DNA of 60,405 nt from Alphaproteobacteria bacterium (GCA_026982705.1 JALSGP010000022.1:1-60405), one strand, 5' to 3'; shown: positions 42,041 to 53,166, numbered from the stretch's first letter. Notes: generated by a model from the sequence alone, not told the origin. Made by a program: numbers and translations.

Positions 42041-43729
42041 ATGACGGGAGACGGACGACTGGAGGAGGCCTGGCGACGGGTGGAGGCGGAGGGGGAGCGG
42101 CTGCGGCGGGTGCATCTGCGGACCCTCCTCACCGACGATCCCGGCCGGTTCCGCCGTTTCCACCGGTGTTTCGCCGACCGGCTGCTGGTGGACGTGGCCA
42201 AGCAGCGCATCGACGGGCGGGCCTGGGCGGCGCTGCGGGAGCTGGCGCGGGCGGCGGACACGGAGGCGGCCATCGCCCGTCTCTTCGCCGGGGCCCACGT
42301 CAATGTGACGGAGGACCGGGCCGCCCTGCACATGGCCCTGCGGGCGCGGCCGGAGGACCGTTTCACGGTGGACGGGGAGGATGCGACGGCGGCGGTGTGG
42401 GCGGTGCGCCGGCGCATGGAGGCCTTCGTCGAGGGCGTGCGGACGGGCGTGATCCGCGGCCATACCGGCGCGCACTTCACGGACGTGGTCCATCTCGGGA
42501 TCGGCGGCTCGGAACTGGGGCCGCGGGCGGTGTACCGGGCGCTGGCGCCGCTGGGTGGCGACGGCCCCGTCGTCCACTTCGTCTCCAACGTGGATCCCCA
42601 GGCGCTGGCGGCGGTGCTGGAGGGCCTGGATCCGGCCCGCACGCTGGTGGTGGTGGTCTCCAAGACCTTCACCACCCAGGAGACCATGGCCAATGCCCGC
42701 GCCGCCCGCGCGTGGCTGGTGGCGCGGCTGGGGGAAGCGGCGGTGGCGGATCACTTCCTCGCCGTGTCCACCGCCACGGCACGGGTCCGGGCGTTCGGCA
42801 TCCCGGAGGCGCGCAGCTTCGGCTTCGCCGAATGGGTGGGTGGGCGCTTCAGCCTGTGGGGACCGGTGGGGATCCCCATCGCCCTGCGCTACGGGACGGC
42901 GGTCTACGGCGAGCTCCTCGAGGGCGCGCGGGCGATGGACCGGCACGTGCGCGGGACGCCGGTGGAGGACAATCTCGCGGTGTGGCTGGCGCTGGTGGAA
43001 GTGTGGAACCGCAACGTGCTGGGCTGCACGAGCCGGGTGGTGGTCCCCTACGACGCCTCGCTGGCGGAGCTGGTCCTTCACCTCCAGCAGCTGGAGATGG
43101 AGAGCAACGGCAAGTCGGTGACGGTGGAGGGCCGGCCGGTGACGCGGGCGACGGTGCCGGTGGTGTGGGGGTCGCCCGGCACCGACGGTCAGCACGCCTA
43201 TTTCCAGATGCTCCATCAGGGAACCGACCTGGTGCCGGTGGAATTTCTGGTGGCGGCGGAGAGCCGGTGTGGCGACGGGGAACGCCATCGGATGCTGGTG
43301 GCCCACGCCCTGGCCCAGGCGGAAGCCCTCGCCTTCGGCCGCGAGGAGGCGGAGGTGGTGGCGGAGATGGAACGGGCGGGCGCCGATCCGGCGGAGATCG
43401 CCCGCCTCGCCCCGCATCGGCGCATGGCCGGCAACCGTCCCTCCACCACCATCCTCGTGCGGCGATGGGACCCGTGGACGCTGGGGACCCTGCTGGCGCT
43501 CTACGAACACAAGGTGTTCGTGCTGGGCCAGCTGTGGCGGACCTGCAGCTTCGACCAGTTCGGGGTGGAGCTGGGGAAGCGTCTGGCGGCGCGGTTGGTG
43601 GAGGAACTGGTGGAGGGCCCGGTGGAAGGGGCCCACGACTCCTCGACGGAGGGTCTGCTGCGGACGGTGCGCGCCTGGCGTGGGGAGAACGGGGAGACGG
43701 TTGGACGCGGAGACGCGGATCCGCGGTGA
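42041..43729 (+). CDS. pgi: Glucose-6-phosphate isomerase
   Basis: A 562-residue protein from ATG 42041 with AGGGGAAGGG upstream. The conserved series is VVHLGIGGSELGPRAVY, VVVSKTFTTQETMANA, MESNGKSVT and GSPGTDGQHAYFQMLHQGTD with the catalytic Glu/His, and a long C-terminal helix region with ALYEHKVFVLG. It interconverts glucose-6-P and fructose-6-P. Its substrate feeds pgm and the sugar-nucleotide enzymes in the window. Downstream it reads into the long gene-free tract. Confidence 0.95.
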   Translation: MTGDGRLEEAWRRVEAEGERLRRVHLRTLLTDDPGRFRRFHRCFADRLLVDVAKQRIDGRAWAALRELARAADTEAAIARLFAGAHVNVTEDRAALHMALRARPEDRFTVDGEDATAAVWAVRRRMEAFVEGVRTGVIRGHTGAHFTDVVHLGIGGSELGPRAVYRALAPLGGDGPVVHFVSNVDPQALAAVLEGLDPARTLVVVVSKTFTTQETMANARAARAWLVARLGEAAVADHFLAVSTATARVRAFGIPEARSFGFAEWVGGRFSLWGPVGIPIALRYGTAVYGELLEGARAMDRHVRGTPVEDNLAVWLALVEVWNRNVLGCTSRVVVPYDASLAELVLHLQQLEMESNGKSVTVEGRPVTRATVPVVWGSPGTDGQHAYFQMLHQGTDLVPVEFLVAAESRCGDGERHRMLVAHALAQAEALAFGREEAEVVAEMERAGADPAEIARLAPHRRMAGNRPSTTILVRRWDPWTLGTLLALYEHKVFVLGQLWRTCSFDQFGVELGKRLAARLVEELVEGPVEGAHDSSTEGLLRTVRAWRGENGETVGRGDADPR

Positions 43730-46105
43730 CGGGGCCGAACCCGGTCGCGAGCGCGCGAAGAAAGTGCCGGGGGCGGCATGGACCCCTCCCCTCCCCGGCA
43801 TTTCCGGAAACGGCGGATCGGATGCGGTCCGAGCCGACGGCGGAACTCCTGGCCCGACGTCATGATCTGGCAGGACAGGGCGGTCCGTCGAGGGTCCGCT
43901 TCCGGAATGCGGGAGTCGGCGCCGGGGCCGAGCCGTCCCGCATCCGGGTTCCGTGAGCGAATGGGCTCGACCGGAACACGGTTCGAGAAGACAGATGCCG
44001 TGGATCCGTCCCCGCGGGGACGAGGGGATCCGCGGGTACGCGGAAACGCGTCGTGGAGCCTCCGGGATCCGCGAAAGGAACGGGACCCCGGTGGGGCAGC
44101 GTGCAGCGGCTGGATCCGGTGTGCCGGTGGGCGCGTCTCGGGCGCGGCGGGGTGGTCCCGTCCGGAGGCCCGGCGAGGCGAGGTCGGACGGCGATGCGAG
44201 GGGACGCCGCGATCCCAGGGAAGAGAACCGTCGTCGGCCCGGAATCCGGAGGCGGGAGCCCGACGCGCACGGAGGAGGCGGTTCGGAAGGGGTGGGGACG
44301 GGAAGGGAAGGCGTGGAGACCGGTGTGATCGGAACGGTGCCCTTGGGTCCGGACGGTGCGGATGCCGGAATCCGGACTGCGCGGACATGGGGCAGGTGGT
44401 ATACACGTATACCCGGGACCTGTGTTCAGCGTACCCGCGGATACGCCTGTCTTTCAGAGGAAGGTTGGAGAGGGCGAACCGTCGTGCGACGGGGCGGTCG
44501 CGGGAGCGCGGGGTGGAGCTCCGCGGCGGACCACGGGTGGAGATGCGACATGGGCAAGGAGGGACCTCGAGGGGCCACCGGGCCGCCCGGCCGGTGGGCA
44601 CGGGATCCGTCGACGTCGGGGATCGGGGCGGAACCTCGGGATCCCGGTCCCGCGATGGGCGAAGGCGGGGACGCCGCCCGTCGCGATCGCGCCGACGCCG
44701 CGCGGACCGGGTCCGGAAGGGAGCGGCGATCCCACCTGCGGGACGCAGATCCAGTGCCCGTGTCCCGCTGGTCCGAAGGCGCGGCGGACGATGTCCGCGC
44801 CCCGGAGGGCGTCGCATCACGTTCCGCCACTGGGAGGGATGTGCCGGAAAGGGAAAGTGGGTGTCCGGACGGTCGTGGATCCCGTCGGCGGGCCTGCCGC
44901 GTGGGTCCGGATCCACGTTTTCGGGTGAAGCGCGGAAGGTATCGGCGGCCGCGGCGTTCGACGGCGAATCCAACCCCCGTGGGCGAGACATCCAGACTTC
45001 CCGCGCGGTCCGGGCTCTCCATTCGGGGGAGTCGCGGGCGGTGCGGAGAGGAACGCGGCGCCGTCGCTTCCGGCCGGGCATGGGCCGTAGAGGGAACACG
45101 CGGCATGGGGACCCGGTCGCCCGACGCCATGCACATCCTCCCGGATCTTCAGGCCGGAGGATCGGGGCGGCCCGCGTCCGCTGCGACGTCTCGCTGGAAC
45201 CGGGATCCGTCTCCCGGTGGGGTCAGCGGTGAGGGCCCCGCGTAGGCGTCGGAGTCCGGCGGGACTCCGAGGGTCTCCGGGCATCCCCGGATCGCGGATC
45301 GCAGCGTCGGCCAGGTGCGGGCGGCAGAGGCCTCCGGTGCCTTCACCGGCGGCCTCCTCCGCCCCGGGGAGCCGGCAGCCCCTGCTGGATCGGGAGCGCG
45401 GGCGAGCCCTGTGATTCAAAGACATTGCGGAATGCCGTCGATTCACCGAACGCGCCGCGGCGCGCCATGCATCGGGATCCGGCGCCAGCCGGCGGCACGA
45501 CACGGGATCGGCACGGGAGTTGGAGTGCGACGAGGGAGGCGGTGGCATGCGCGCCGCATCGGCGGGAGCGGCTTCCAGGGTCGGCGGGAAGCCCGGGTCG
45601 GGGGAGATCGGATGCGCGCCGTTCCGCGGGCCCGGACGGGACGACGAGGGGAAGGGACCGCCGGGCGTGGAGGGGGCCCGTGCGGTCATCGGAAAAGGAC
45701 CGGGAGAAGGGACTCGGAGGTCGGATCCCCGGGTCGTGGGGCAGGGCGATCCCCGAGGTGCCGCGCGGCGGAAGGGCGACCGTGCGCCAGGACGGGGAAC
45801 GGGCGTGGATCGCGCCCGCGTGGCACGCCCCGCAGCATGCAGCCTGTACGCGGAACCTTGGTTGAGCCGAAAATGGGACCATCGGATCACCGTATCCGCG
45901 TCTCGCCACTCCGTCCCGTGGACCGCGGCGGGCCCTTCTGACGTCGCTCGGTCCATACGCCACCGACGGGCCATGCGACCGGTACCGGTCGGTGCACCGG
46001 CCACGCCCCCGCACCGTCCATCCACTCGGATGTCGCGGCCTCCGCGTTTCCCGCCGCCGGATCCCTTCCGGCTCGCTCTGTCCCCGCGCGGACTCGCCGG
46101 GCCGC
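43730..46105. other. Gene-free, G-rich tract of about 2.4 kb
   Basis: No frame in this tract has a ribosome site plus a recognisable domain; the long frames are Arg/Gly/Pro-rich composition shadows. The + strand is visibly G-rich throughout, and GGATCC-like words recur often. One structured element stands out: the palindrome GGTATAC-AC-GTATACC at 44399-44414. It could be a decayed gene region, a long 3' region of pgi, or a non-coding functional tract. Confidence 0.6.
44399..44414. repeat. 16-base palindrome in the gene-free tract
   Basis: GGTATAC and GTATACC are exact complements around AC. It is AT-rich compared with its surroundings and has the size of a transcription-factor operator, but no gene start lies near. 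Confidence 0.55.
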
Positions 46106-46134
46106 TTGTCGTGGTCACCGTATATGAATATAAT
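46106..46134 (+). promoter_or_regulatory. Strong sigma-70 promoter of the small lipoprotein
   Basis: TTGTCG (46106-46111), exactly 17 bases, then TATAAT (46129-46134), a perfect -10. The predicted start of RNA is near 46141, so the ATG at 46140 is excluded and the ATG at 46164 is used. Confidence 0.85.
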
Positions 46135-46163
46135 CCTAGATGCTCGCAGCCCGGAGTCCGACC

Positions 46164-46433
46164 ATGTCCCGCGTACTCTTCCTTCTCCCCCTGTTCGCCA
46201 CCCTCACCGCCTGTGCCCAGGTGCAGCAAGCGGGGCTCGCCCTCGTGGAGAAGCGCCGGCAGATGAACGACATGGAAGCGCGCGCCATCATGGCCGCCAC
46301 CTGCGACATCGCACTCGGCGCCTATTTCCGCGAGCTCTCCGACATCGAGCGTCAGTACGCGGCCCTCGTCTGCGGTGGCCAGTTCCCGCGGGGCATCCCG
46401 ACCCCGGTCACCGCGGCGCCACCGGCCCCCTGA
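46164..46433 (+). CDS. Small outer-membrane-type lipoprotein
   Basis: An 89-residue protein from ATG 46164 with GGAG seven bases upstream. The signal peptide MSRVLFLLPLFATLTACAQV ends in a lipobox (LTAC, lipidated Cys at residue 17). The mature part is helical (GLALVEKRRQMNDMEARAIM, then ELSDIERQYAALVCGG) with two more cysteines, and ends Pro-rich. I recognise no family. It is the only gene in about 5.2 kb and has the best promoter in the window. Its + strand orientation puts it alone between the G-rich and C-rich tracts. Confidence 0.75.
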   Translation: MSRVLFLLPLFATLTACAQVQQAGLALVEKRRQMNDMEARAIMAATCDIALGAYFRELSDIERQYAALVCGGQFPRGIPTPVTAAPPAP

Positions 46434-48971
46434 GGCGGGGAGGGCAGGGGAGGAGGATTCGCTCGTCGGGTCCATCCGCCCGTCGCCACCGAGGATCCGA
46501 ACCCGACATCCTCCGGAGGCGCGCGTCCACCTCCGGCGAGGCCCGCGCCTCTTTCCGGATCGATCACGGAACCGGCGTGCGCGACGGCGCCGTCCCCGGT
46601 CCGGGATCCTCGCCCGGGGGCGGACCACCCCACGGGCGCCGCATACCCCTTCGCACGAACGCGATCCGGCGTCGTCCGACGGAGCCCGGCGGCCACGCCA
46701 GCGGCCCGTTCCGCCGGAGCCGGGAGCCCCGATCCCCGCGCTCCGGTCCATCCCCCGGGTGGTGCGAGAGGGGACGGTGTCGGGCGGTCTCCCGATCGCT
46801 CGTCACCCGGGGCCACGGCCCGATGACGGCGGTGGTGGGTGCCACGTCCGTAGCGACGGCTTGCACGGTATCGTCGTGCGCCCGGCACGGAAACGATGTC
46901 GCCCCTCCCGGGGCCGGGCTTTCGTCGCCGGCGCACGAGGCCCGGCCACACCGACCTCGCCATCGGTCCACTCCACCGCCCGCAGCGGACGTCCGCGATC
47001 GACCGCCGGGGAGTCCGAATGCGTAACCGCGTATCATGTTACACAGTCCTAACCGTATAGGCTTACACACTCACCGTTGTGTAAATTGAGCGGGATCGGA
47101 ACCCGCCGTCCCTCTGGAGGCCGACGAGGCTCCCGCCGCTCCGGGAAACCGTCCATCGGTCGGCGACTCCGGTTTTTTGTCGTTCGGTTATCGTCGTAAT
47201 CTATCAATTACCGAGTGAGATCGCCATGGTCGACATAATTTAATTGATAATTTCAAATATCATTAACAATTGTGAAACGCAAGATAAAAATATACTTCCT
47301 TACGGATGGTTCGGCCGAGCGCGGCATGGACCCCGCACGATCGACGCGCGCCGCGGCGGCCGGGACCGGAATCCGCCTCCGCACGAACGAAGGTGCATTC
47401 CGTCCCTGACACCCCCGGACCCACCCGGTCGCACCCGTCGCGGACCTCCCCGTCCCCGCCGTGCCCCCATCCGGCCGGTCCTGGGTCCGTCGTTTCCGGA
47501 TCGTCGCCACCCCATTCCCCTACGATCGGCGGTTCCGTGACGACCGGTCGCGATGCGTGCCGGAGGGCGCCCCGGGTCCGGCCTCCGGCGCCGGGATCGG
47601 GGCCCTCGCGACCGATCCGCGGGGCTCGGGAGCGCATGTCCCGCACCCGCACCTCCCCCGTGACCCGCCGGGATCCGGGGTCGATCTCTCACTCCAGGTC
47701 CCGACCGCGCCCCGACCCCGCGTCCTCGCCCGGCCACCTCTCGTCCGACGGCCATCCTCGCGCCCATGGCCGCGATCGCCGCGCCTCGGGCATCGGCACG
47801 CCATCCCCGGTCTCGCACTCCTGCCGCGTGAACTTCCCATCCGGTGTCGACTGCGGCCCGGCGGTGGGTCCCTCTTTTCCTCCGATCGTCGGGGGCCCCC
47901 CGATTCGCCTCCTCGCGGGACCCGCCCCGCGACGTCCCCGGATCGACATGCCCCCGGGGCGCCGCCGGAGGACCACCCGCACGGTCGCGCGGCTCCGGCT
48001 CCCGCACGCCGCGGGTGGGGAAGGGAGAGAACACCGGATCACCAGGCGTGCGCGGGCCCGGCGCTCTGCCGATCCGGACGGTCTCCGGGGGCCGCCCCAC
48101 CGCCTCCCGTCCCTCCCGGATTCCGGGTCGTGTTCCGCCGGCCCGGTCCCGCGAGGCTCCCACCGCCTGGGGCCTCCGATGATCCCGCACCGACCTTCGG
48201 CACGCGTCCGCCCCGATCTCCGCGGGAGGCTGGGTGCCGGGCCCGCCGCCCGGCGGCCGGCGTCTCCGCCGACCGCCCCCGGCGGTGCGCTGCCCCGTGG
48301 CCGCCGGCGGTCCACCGCGCGCACGTCCCGTCCGCCGGCAAGGTCCCGTCTCCGCTCTGCCCTCGCGAGTCCCGGATCCGTCCCGGCCCGCCACGGCTCC
48401 CCTCGTCCCCCAACCCGGACCTTCGTCCGCCCCGGACGGGGGACCGGCATCGACCCACCCCGCGGCTCATACCCGCCGCCGCTCCCAGGGCGTCCGCATC
48501 GGGATCCGGAGAAGACCCGCGAAATGGCGCCGCCTCGCGGCCCGCGCGGTCCCGAAGGCGGTCGTCCGGCCCGTCGTGCCCGGGCCGCGGTCGACCGTGC
48601 CGCCGGTGTGTCTCCACCAGCGGCCGCCGGACCGCACCGGGCGTCCGTGAGGGCGACTCCGACACCGGGCGGTCCACCGTCTCCTCCCGCACCGGCCCGC
48701 GGAGGCATGCACCGGCGGAGGCTCCACCAGCCGGTTGCCCGGATGTGGCCGCTCCCGGCCGGTCGTCGGGGCGGCCGGCGGCGGGAGCGGCCGGGACGAC
48801 GGCGGTGCCGGCGACGAGCATCGCGGGAGACGACGGAGGATCGCCGGACATGTCCCCGGCGGGAACCGCTCCGTCCACCGCCCCCTTTCCGGATCCGTCC
48901 CGCCGTCGAGGGCGGTGTGCTCGCGTCGGGATCCGCCATCGGGCCGGGCAGCCGTGCTCTCCGGGTCCGCC
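46434..48971. other. Gene-free tract of about 2.5 kb with an AT-rich island
   Basis: No frame has motif, ribosome site or sensible composition. Apart from the island at 47.03-47.31 kb the + strand is visibly C-rich, the mirror of the tract on the other side of the lipoprotein gene. The frame starting near 47244 opens AT-rich but soon turns into low-complexity Arg/Pro sequence. Confidence 0.6.
47026..47310. promoter_or_regulatory. AT-rich island with inverted and direct repeats, no gene attached
   Basis: The first part has TTACACA at 47039 and 47063 (24 bases apart) and the inverse TGTGTAA at 47078. The second part has the exact inverted pair TATCAATTA (47202-47210) and TAATTGATA (47241-47249). 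About 100 bases around 47.2-47.3 kb are extremely AT-rich against a very GC-rich background. It could be a centromere, a second origin, a protein-binding silencing nucleus or an RNA promoter. I see no gene start it clearly serves. Confidence 0.6.
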
Positions 48972-50825
48972 TCAGGCCACCTGCCGCACCTCGGTGCCGA
49001 ACTGGCGCACCCGCTCCGCCAGCTCCGCCGCCGCCCGGGTACAGCGCTCGGTGGTGCGGTGCATCGCCTCGGCCCGCTCGCCCGTGGTCTCGAGGGCCCC
49101 GCGGATGTGGCCCACCCGCCGGTCCACGTCCTCCACCCCCGAGGCACCCTCCTGGGCACTGCGCGCCACCTCCGCCACCGTCGCCGACTGCTGTTCGGCG
49201 GCGGCGGCGATGGCGGCGGCGATCCGCTCCAACTCCCCGATGGCCTCGCGGATGTGACTGCCGGAGGCCACGGCATCCCCCGCCGCCTCCTGCACCGCCC
49301 GGATGCGGGCGTCGATCTCCTCGGTGGCCTGGGCGGTCTGCCGGGCCAGGTTCTTGACCTCGCTCGCCACCACGGTGAAGCCGCGTCCGGCCTCGCCGGC
49401 CCGCGCCGCCTCGATGGTGGCGTTGAGGGCCAGCAGGTGGGTCTGCTCGGCGATGTCGGCGATGGTGCGCACGATGGCGCCGATGTCGGCCGCCGTCTCC
49501 TCCAGCCGCCGCATCACCGTGCCCGTCTCCCGCGCCTTGTCGCCGATCTCGCGGCTCATCTCGCTGGCGCGGGCGATCTGACTCGCCACCTCGCGCGAGG
49601 ACTGGGAGAGCTGTTCGGCCGCCGCCGCCACCGCCTGCACATGGGCGCTGATCTGCTGGACGAAGCGGGCCGCCTCATCGCCCTCCGCCCGCGAGCGGCC
49701 CGCATCCTCGCGCATGGCCTCGGCCGCCCGGTCGAGATCGCGGACGAGGGCGCTCACGCCCTCGACGAGGCTGCCCACCTCCCGCTCGAAGCGGCCGGCG
49801 ATCTCCTCGGCGAGCCGCCGCCGCTCGCGCTCCGCCTCCGCGCGCGCCTCCTCCTCGGCCCGCCGCATGCGCCGGATCTCGCGGAAGCCCTGCAGCATCA
49901 CGGCCGTCGCCAGGGCGAAGAGGAGCAGGAGACCGCCACCGAGGCCGACGGTGAGCATCAGGCTGCCGCGGGCCACGCCCTCCGCCCGCGCCCGGGCGCG
50001 GGCATCCAGCTCCGTGACGATGTCACGCAACCGCTGGCGGAACGCCTCCACCCGCTCCAGATAGCCGCGGGGATCGCGTCCCTCGGTGCTGAAGGTGCGC
50101 GCGGTGGCCTCCAGCACCGCCCGCCAGCTCTCGAGCTCGGCGGTGGCGGGGTCGGCCGTCAGGGAGTCGAGGCGGGAGCGCAGCGCCTCCGGCAGGTCCT
50201 CGCGCACCTCCCGCAGCGCCGTGCGTCCACGCGAGATGGCGCGGATGTAGCGGTCGTAGGCCTCGGGATCGAAGGTGCCGTTGCGCAGGAGCGCGAGCCC
50301 GAAGGCCTCCTCGCGGAAGAGCTGGTTCTGGAGCTCGGCCAGCAGGGCCAGTGCCGAGAGCTCGCGCCGCAGCGCCGGATCCGGCAGATCGAGCGTCCGG
50401 CGGTCGACCGCCCGGGCGAGACCCGCCACGGCGTCGAAATAGGACTTCTCCACCTCGGGCCGGGCGATCTGCCCCATGTCGATCTCGCCCCGCACCATGG
50501 CGAGGGCGGAGATGCGGTTGATCAGTTCCCGGAATTCCGAGCCGAGCCCCGCGAGATCGAGGGCGTCCACCCGCTGCCGCGCCGCGTCCACCGGGCCGCG
50601 CCAGTCCTTGCCGCCGCCGCTGAGCCAGGCGATGCTCTCGCGCCCCTCCACGGCGAGGGTCTCGGCGACGCGCTCGGCGGCCTCGAAGCGTTCCAGGAAA
50701 TCCGGCAGACCCGCCACCCGCCGCCAGGCCTCGTACTTCTCCCACATCAGCCAGGCGGCCACCACCACCAGCCCCAGGACGGGGAGCAGGATCATGGTCA
50801 GGATGCGGCGCTCCAGCGTGGACAC
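48972..50825 (-). CDS. Membrane chemoreceptor with NIT-like periplasmic domain
   Basis: A 617-residue protein from GTG 50823-50825 with GGAGGT upstream. TM1 is at about 10-28, a helical periplasmic domain at 29-285 with the features of nitrate/nitrite-sensing (NIT) domains ([21 protein letters not shown], then [10 protein letters not shown] and a second four-helix part), TM2 at about 288-312, a short HAMP, then a long signalling coil with the tip [20 protein letters not shown] at 464-483. It senses a periplasmic small molecule, possibly nitrate or nitrite. It is divergent from the next reductase gene. Confidence 0.9.
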   Translation of the reverse strand: MSTLERRILTMILLPVLGLVVVAAWLMWEKYEAWRRVAGLPDFLERFEAAERVAETLAVEGRESIAWLSGGGKDWRGPVDAARQRVDALDLAGLGSEFRELINRISALAMVRGEIDMGQIARPEVEKSYFDAVAGLARAVDRRTLDLPDPALRRELSALALLAELQNQLFREEAFGLALLRNGTFDPEAYDRYIRAISRGRTALREVREDLPEALRSRLDSLTADPATAELESWRAVLEATARTFSTEGRDPRGYLERVEAFRQRLRDIVTELDARARARAEGVARGSLMLTVGLGGGLLLLFALATAVMLQGFREIRRMRRAEEEARAEAERERRRLAEEIAGRFEREVGSLVEGVSALVRDLDRAAEAMREDAGRSRAEGDEAARFVQQISAHVQAVAAAAEQLSQSSREVASQIARASEMSREIGDKARETGTVMRRLEETAADIGAIVRTIADIAEQTHLLALNATIEAARAGEAGRGFTVVASEVKNLARQTAQATEEIDARIRAVQEAAGDAVASGSHIREAIGELERIAAAIAAAAEQQSATVAEVARSAQEGASGVEDVDRRVGHIRGALETTGERAEAMHRTTERCTRAAAELAERVRQFGTEVRQVA

Positions 50826-50918
50826 GGCGACCTCCGACGGCTCGGCCGCCCCGTTCCTAGTGCCGAATTCCCAAGGAACGGTTAAGCTGCCGCCGGGACG
50901 GCGGGGGAGGGGCCCGGG

Positions 50919-51962
50919 ATGGGCGGAAACGCGCATATGAAACGTATCGTCCTGCGGCGGCGGCCGGTGGGCGAGCCGGCGCCGGCGGACTTCGCGCTGG
51001 AGGAACTGCCGCGGCCGCGGCCCGGGGCCGGCGAGGTGCTGGTGCGCACCCTGTGGTTGTCCATCGACCCCTACATGCGCGGACGGCTGTCGGACGCGCC
51101 CTCCTACACCGCGCCCGTCGGGCTCGGCGAGCCGATCCACGGCGAGTGCGCCGGCGTGGTGCTGGAGAGCCGGGCCGAGGGGTTCGCCCCGGGCGACCGG
51201 GTGGTGGGGATGGGGGGCTGGCAGGACCATTTCGTGCTGCCGGCCGCGCGCCTGCGGCGGGTGGCGGAGCGGGATCTGCCCCTCTCCTTCCAGCTGGGCG
51301 TGCTGGGCATGCCGGGGCACACCGCCTATGCCGCCCTCTTCGGCGTCGCCCGCCCCGAGCCCGGCGAGACGGTGCTGGTGCCGGCGGCGGCCGGTGCGGT
51401 GGGGGCCGTGGCGGGACAGCTCGCCCGCGAACACGGCTGTCGGGTGGTGGGAGTGGCGGGCGGTCCCGACAAATGCCGCTACGTGGTGGAGGAACTGGGC
51501 TTCGACGCCTGCGTCGACCGCCGCGCGCCCGACTTCGCCGCCCGCCTGCGGGCGGCCTGTCCCGAGGGGGTCGACGTCTATCTCGAGCTGGTGGGCGGCG
51601 AGGTGTCGTGGACCGCCCTCGAACTCTGCAACCTCCACGCCCGCATCCCGGTGGTGGGCGGGATCGCCTGGTACAATCTGGCGGCACCGCCCGAGGGTCC
51701 CGACCGGGTGCCGCGGCTGATGCGCACCGTCCTGGTGCGGCGGCTGCGGCTCGAGGGCTTCCTGGTGTGGGACTGGGACCATCTCGAACGGCCCTTCCGC
51801 ACCCGCGTGGGCGGGCTGCTCCGGGCCGGCCGGCTCAGGTACCGCGAGCACGTCTACGAGGGGTTGGAGCGGGCGCCGCGGGCCCTGATCGATCTCCTGG
51901 CGGGGCGCACCTTCGGCAAGGTGCTGGTGCGGGTGCATCCGGAGCCCGCGGCGGACGCCTGA
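50919..51962 (+). CDS. NADP-dependent oxidoreductase of the CurA/leukotriene B4 reductase family
   Basis: A 347-residue zinc-free MDR enzyme from ATG 50919 with GGGGGAGG upstream; ATG 50937 is an alternative. [13 protein letters not shown] and [10 protein letters not shown] are typical of CurA/YncB/PTGR1 enzymes. The nucleotide motif is [18 protein letters not shown] followed by [20 protein letters not shown]. It reduces activated double bonds of enones. The last 128 bases lie antisense to the next gene, the largest overlap here. Confidence 0.87.
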   Translation: MGGNAHMKRIVLRRRPVGEPAPADFALEELPRPRPGAGEVLVRTLWLSIDPYMRGRLSDAPSYTAPVGLGEPIHGECAGVVLESRAEGFAPGDRVVGMGGWQDHFVLPAARLRRVAERDLPLSFQLGVLGMPGHTAYAALFGVARPEPGETVLVPAAAGAVGAVAGQLAREHGCRVVGVAGGPDKCRYVVEELGFDACVDRRAPDFAARLRAACPEGVDVYLELVGGEVSWTALELCNLHARIPVVGGIAWYNLAAPPEGPDRVPRLMRTVLVRRLRLEGFLVWDWDHLERPFRTRVGGLLRAGRLRYREHVYEGLERAPRALIDLLAGRTFGKVLVRVHPEPAADA

Positions 51963-53166
51963 GATCGAACACCGCCCGGCCGGGCGGGGGATCGTCGCGG
52001 GCGAGGAGCCAGAGGGCGTCGTCGGGGACCGCCGAAGACGGACACCAGAGGCCGGCGAGGTCGGCGGCGAGCCGGGCCGGGTCGAGGTCGGGGTCGGAGA
52101 GGGTGAGGCGATAGCCGGCCGCCCGCAGCCGGCGGGCCAGCTCCGGCCAGGGACTGCCGCGGAGATCGCCGGTGCCGGGTTTGAAGGCGAGGCCGTGGAG
52201 GTGGAGGCGGGCGGGCGGTGGCCGCAGGGTGCGGATGCGCGCCTCGAGCCACGCGAGATGCCGGCGGTTGCTGGGCGCGACCGCGGCCAGCAGCGGCAGC
52301 TCCACCGCCCGCGTGCCGGCGATGGCGAGCAGGGCCGCGAGGTCCTTGCCGAGGCAGGGCCCCCCGAAGGGCTCGCCCGGGCGCAGATAGGCCTCGGAGA
52401 GGTTGAGCCGGCGATCGGCGAGGAACAGCTCCGCCAGCCGCCCGGCGTCCACGGCGAGGGCGTGGGCGAGGCGCCCCAGTTCGTTGGCGAAGGCCACCTT
52501 GGTGGCGTGCCAGGCGTTGTCCACCAGCTTCAGGGTCTCGGCCAGCCGGAGCGGGACCGTGCGCGGCATCACCCCCAGGGGAGCGAAGAGATCGGCGAGG
52601 AGGCCGCCGGCGCCGGGCACGCGCTCGCCCACCACCAGCCGGTCCGGATCGCCGAAGTCGGCGAGCGCCTGCCCCTCGCGCAGGAACTCCGGCAGATGGA
52701 CGAACTCCCAGGAGCTGCCCGGAGGCGTGCCGGCGGCCTCGGCGAGGAGGGGGATCAGCACCTCTTCGGAGGTGCCGGGCGGCACGGTGCTGCGCACCGC
52801 CACCAGCAGCGGCCGCCGCCGGTCCGTACCGCGCAGCGCCCGGCCGACGGCGGCGAGGGCGTCGGTGAGGGAGGCGAGGTCGAGACCCGCCTCCGCCGGC
52901 GGCGTACCCACGCACACCAGCACCAGATCGAGCTCCTCCGGACGGTCGAACCGGGCGGCGGGCGTCAGCCGTCCCGCCGCCCGCGCCGCCGCCACCAGTT
53001 CGCCGAGACCGGGTTCGGGGAAGGGACTGCGACCGGACGCCACCGCCGCCCGCACCGCCGGGTCCCGGTCCACCGCGCGCACGCGATGGCCGGCATCCGC
53101 CAGCACGGCGGCGCTCACCAGTCCCACCCGTCCCAGTCCGACGACGGCGAGGGCGAGCCGTCGCAC
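51835..53166 (-). CDS. GDP-mannose 6-dehydrogenase-like nucleotide-sugar dehydrogenase
   Basis: About 443 residues from GTG 53164-53166 with GGGAGG eight bases upstream. The NAD motif is [16 protein letters not shown]. AlgD/UDP-sugar dehydrogenase motifs follow: [54 protein letters not shown] and the catalytic-cysteine motif [12 protein letters not shown], then [12 protein letters not shown]. It oxidises a GDP- or UDP-sugar to the uronic acid for polysaccharide. The last ~40 residues are low-complexity Pro/Ala/Arg sequence covering the antisense overlap with the reductase, so the true end may be a run-on extension. Confidence 0.83.
   Translation of the reverse strand: MRRLALAVVGLGRVGLVSAAVLADAGHRVRAVDRDPAVRAAVASGRSPFPEPGLGELVAAARAAGRLTPAARFDRPEELDLVLVCVGTPPAEAGLDLASLTDALAAVGRALRGTDRRRPLLVAVRSTVPPGTSEEVLIPLLAEAAGTPPGSSWEFVHLPEFLREGQALADFGDPDRLVVGERVPGAGGLLADLFAPLGVMPRTVPLRLAETLKLVDNAWHATKVAFANELGRLAHALAVDAGRLAELFLADRRLNLSEAYLRPGEPFGGPCLGKDLAALLAIAGTRAVELPLLAAVAPSNRRHLAWLEARIRTLRPPPARLHLHGLAFKPGTGDLRGSPWPELARRLRAAGYRLTLSDPDLDPARLAADLAGLWCPSSAVPDDALWLLARDDPPPGRAVFDLRRPPRAPDAPAPAPCRRCAPPGDRSGPAAPAPTPRRRARGT

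Noticed and set aside
43953-45245. A 430-codon frame in the gene-free tract, including a GATGPPG collagen-like stretch
   Set aside because: Arg/Gly-rich composition with no initiation site or domain; a product of G-rich DNA.
46140-46163. ATG at 46140 as start of the lipoprotein
   Set aside because: It would lie at the predicted transcription start; ATG 46164 has a ribosome site and begins the signal peptide directly.
45900-47310. A dif-like recombination site at the skew flip
   Set aside because: I found no XerC/XerD-type arm near the flip; the skew reading is by eye.
47244-47540. Small frame opening from the AT-rich island
   Set aside because: Starts with TTG, lacks a ribosome site, and becomes Arg/Pro low complexity after about 25 residues.
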